Positions 62,532 through 64,000 of a stretch of 64,000 bases of DNA are shown in pieces. This stretch comes from Levilactobacillus yonginensis (lineage in GTDB: Bacteria; Bacillota; Bacilli; Lactobacillales; Lactobacillaceae). Every line of letters starts with the position of its first letter. Position 1 is the stretch's first letter. The stretch is from positions 1,488,001 through 1,552,000 of the forward strand of contig NZ_OZ061549.1 of the NCBI RefSeq assembly GCF_964065165.1, written 5' to 3'. The notes beneath the pieces were generated by a model, which was not told the origin of the DNA, searched no databases, and saw only the letters and a program-made list of their open reading frames with translations. A program made the position numbers and the translations under genes.

Positions 62532-63932
62532 ATGATCAATTGGCACGAAGATCTCCCACCTATTAAGCCCAAATACCTCGCCATCACCCAACTGGTTAAG
62601 CGCCTCATCCAAGAGGACAAGCTACTTCCCGGGCAACGACTCCCTGCGGAACGAGACCTAGCCAAACTGCTTCACGTTGACCGGTCGACCGTGACTCGGG
62701 CCTTCATGGAGCTGACCGCGAGTGGCCTACTGATTAAAAAAACTGGAAGCGGTACCTTTATTTCCGAGCTCCCACAAGTTAATTCACTCACAACCAGAGT
62801 AAACTGGAATGTCTTTCTGGAAAATGCCAGCTCATCTCGTGACGACACCTATCAGAGTAAACTCCTCCAGGCACGAACGTTAGATAAGGGCCATCTGATC
62901 GACGGCGCTGCTAACGAGCTACCAATGGCTTTAATCCCCCAGCTGGGATCCCTCCAGATGGATTGGCGAAGCTTCTTAATGGCCCAAAAACAGGAACAGG
63001 ACGCGGGCTATCAACCATTGATCCATACGATTAGTCGACTCCACACGCAGCGCAACCAATTTAAAACCACCAATCAGTCTATAATTATTACTGGCGGTGC
63101 CCAGCAATCTTTGTTATTAATACTCAGAAGTCTGCTACAAATAGGTGATGCCGTGGCATTCGCCACCCCCTCCTATTTCAACTCCAGTGCTATTTTTAAG
63201 ACTATTGGCGTGAAGACCTACGCCGTCCCAACCACCTCTGCCGGCCTAGATTTGGACGCACTGGAGGACGTAATTCTTAAGCATCGAATTAAATTATTAA
63301 TACTTAATCCCACCTTTCAAAATCCAACCGGTCGTGTCATGCCCCTAGCTGAACGCCAGCGCATTCTACACCTGTGCCAATCCTACCAGGTCGCCATCAT
63401 TGAGGATGACGTGTTTGGCTGGCTCGTACCCAAAGAAGACATTGTCCCAACATTCAAATCCCTGGCTCCTGAGAACGTCATCTACATTAGCTCCCTTTCC
63501 AAATTGCTGGGTTCCACGACCCGTCTAGGCTGGATTGTCGCTCCGCAAGCCATTGGTCAACGATTGCTTCAGGTTCAGAAAAAGCTCGACATCGTGCCCA
63601 GCATGTTGGCCCAGGTCATGGCGCACTTGGCACTCAGTAGTGACACCTTTACAGCTGAAATTACCAAGCTCACTGCCGAACTGGCCACCCGCCGTGAAGC
63701 CGTGACCGCCATCTTTCGCCAAGAACGGCCCAACTGGGAATTCATCACCCCCCGGGGCGGCTTCTACCTGTGGATCACTCAGGCCAATCCCGACATCTTC
63801 AACGATTTACTGGAAAGCCAGATTCTGGTTAAACCCGGTCCCATCTATGGCGCCACTAAGCAATCCTTCCGGTTCAACTTTGCTGGGATGGACGCTAACT
63901 TGCAGCAAGTCTTAACGCAAAAATTGCAGTGA
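62532..63932 (+). CDS. MocR/PdxR-type regulator (GntR domain fused to aminotransferase)
   Basis: 466 residues: GntR winged helix at the N-terminus (IQEDKLLPGQRLPAERDLAKLLHVDRSTVTRAFMELTASGLL) fused to a fold-type I aminotransferase domain. The PLP lysine candidate is in YISSLSKLLGSTTRLGW. These regulators sense PLP to control B6 genes. It is divergent from the B6 kinase and uptake genes. AAAGGAAAATTACTT precedes the ATG. The last 68 bp of the window hold no gene start. Confidence 0.9.
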   Translation: MINWHEDLPPIKPKYLAITQLVKRLIQEDKLLPGQRLPAERDLAKLLHVDRSTVTRAFMELTASGLLIKKTGSGTFISELPQVNSLTTRVNWNVFLENASSSRDDTYQSKLLQARTLDKGHLIDGAANELPMALIPQLGSLQMDWRSFLMAQKQEQDAGYQPLIHTISRLHTQRNQFKTTNQSIIITGGAQQSLLLILRSLLQIGDAVAFATPSYFNSSAIFKTIGVKTYAVPTTSAGLDLDALEDVILKHRIKLLILNPTFQNPTGRVMPLAERQRILHLCQSYQVAIIEDDVFGWLVPKEDIVPTFKSLAPENVIYISSLSKLLGSTTRLGWIVAPQAIGQRLLQVQKKLDIVPSMLAQVMAHLALSSDTFTAEITKLTAELATRREAVTAIFRQERPNWEFITPRGGFYLWITQANPDIFNDLLESQILVKPGPIYGATKQSFRFNFAGMDANLQQVLTQKLQ

Positions 63933-64000
63933 AAATAGACTGGAAAAACCGGCAGCTAATCAAGGGGCCTTAGCCTCACCCCGGTCTTGAATTGTTTGTC

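Overview
The window looks like chromosome of a heterofermentative-type lactobacillus (Lactobacillaceae, perhaps Levilactobacillus or a near relative; this placement is inference). The signs are strong AGGAGG ribosome sites, frequent TTG/GTG starts, moderate GC, a WxL surface-protein locus, an AspD/AspT aspartate decarboxylation system, a CopY/CopB copper operon with cop boxes, an aspartate T-box, C39 and C69 peptidases, and IS30-family elements.

Layout. 0-4.4 kb: DacA-type carboxypeptidase, then the copY-copB copper operon. 4.4-9 kb: EamA transporter, a FusB-like EF-G-binding protein behind an elaborate 5' leader, a LacA-like acetyltransferase and a decayed IS30 copy. 9-16.7 kb: secreted protein, PepD dipeptidase, a PacL-type cation ATPase and an MDR oxidoreductase. 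17-22.3 kb: membrane protein/PepSY lipoprotein pair, MarR regulator divergent from an FMN reductase, GDPD phosphodiesterase, MetE-C-like protein. 22.6-29.6 kb: intact IS30, oxidoreductase, quaternary-amine/ergothioneine-type ABC transporter, Lrp regulator, M20 peptidase. 30-38.9 kb: WxL surface locus, amino-acid permease, GNAT and flavodoxin. 39-49.8 kb: FabV, Dus, PadR-DUF1700-DUF4097 operon, isochorismatase-like hydrolase, two C39 peptidases, an arylsulfotransferase-like lipoprotein, a DUF1275 protein. 49.9-57.7 kb: third IS30, aspS, aspT, aspD and an Asp-type T-box. 58-64 kb: tRNA-Gln, LacI regulator, a broken pentapeptide-repeat gene, HicB-like protein, and a vitamin B6 module (kinase, ECF S component, divergent PdxR-like regulator).

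The most unusual feature is a family of at least 14 intergenic elements, mostly 160-200 bp, in both orientations. They have the architecture of a closed cloverleaf: long complementary end arms plus two or three internal hairpins. Arm sequence differs from copy to copy while complementarity is kept. I do not recognise this family. A shorter second repeat (62 bp, 61 identical) occurs twice.

Three RNA-level control devices stand out. (1) The fusB-like gene has a promoter, a short leader ORF and four mutually exclusive pairing segments, the last covering its ribosome site: an erm-style translational attenuator. (2) A complete T-box leader with a GAC (Asp) specifier now precedes only an 11-codon ORF and gene debris, followed by two terminators before aspD. 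(3) A strong intrinsic terminator sits just before the ribosome site of the arylsulfotransferase-like gene.

Metabolically, AspT (aspartate/alanine exchange) and AspD (aspartate to alanine plus CO2) should form a proton-motive decarboxylation cycle next to aspS; the B6 module should import and phosphorylate a B6 vitamer under PLP-sensing control; the copper operon should export copper under CopY repression.
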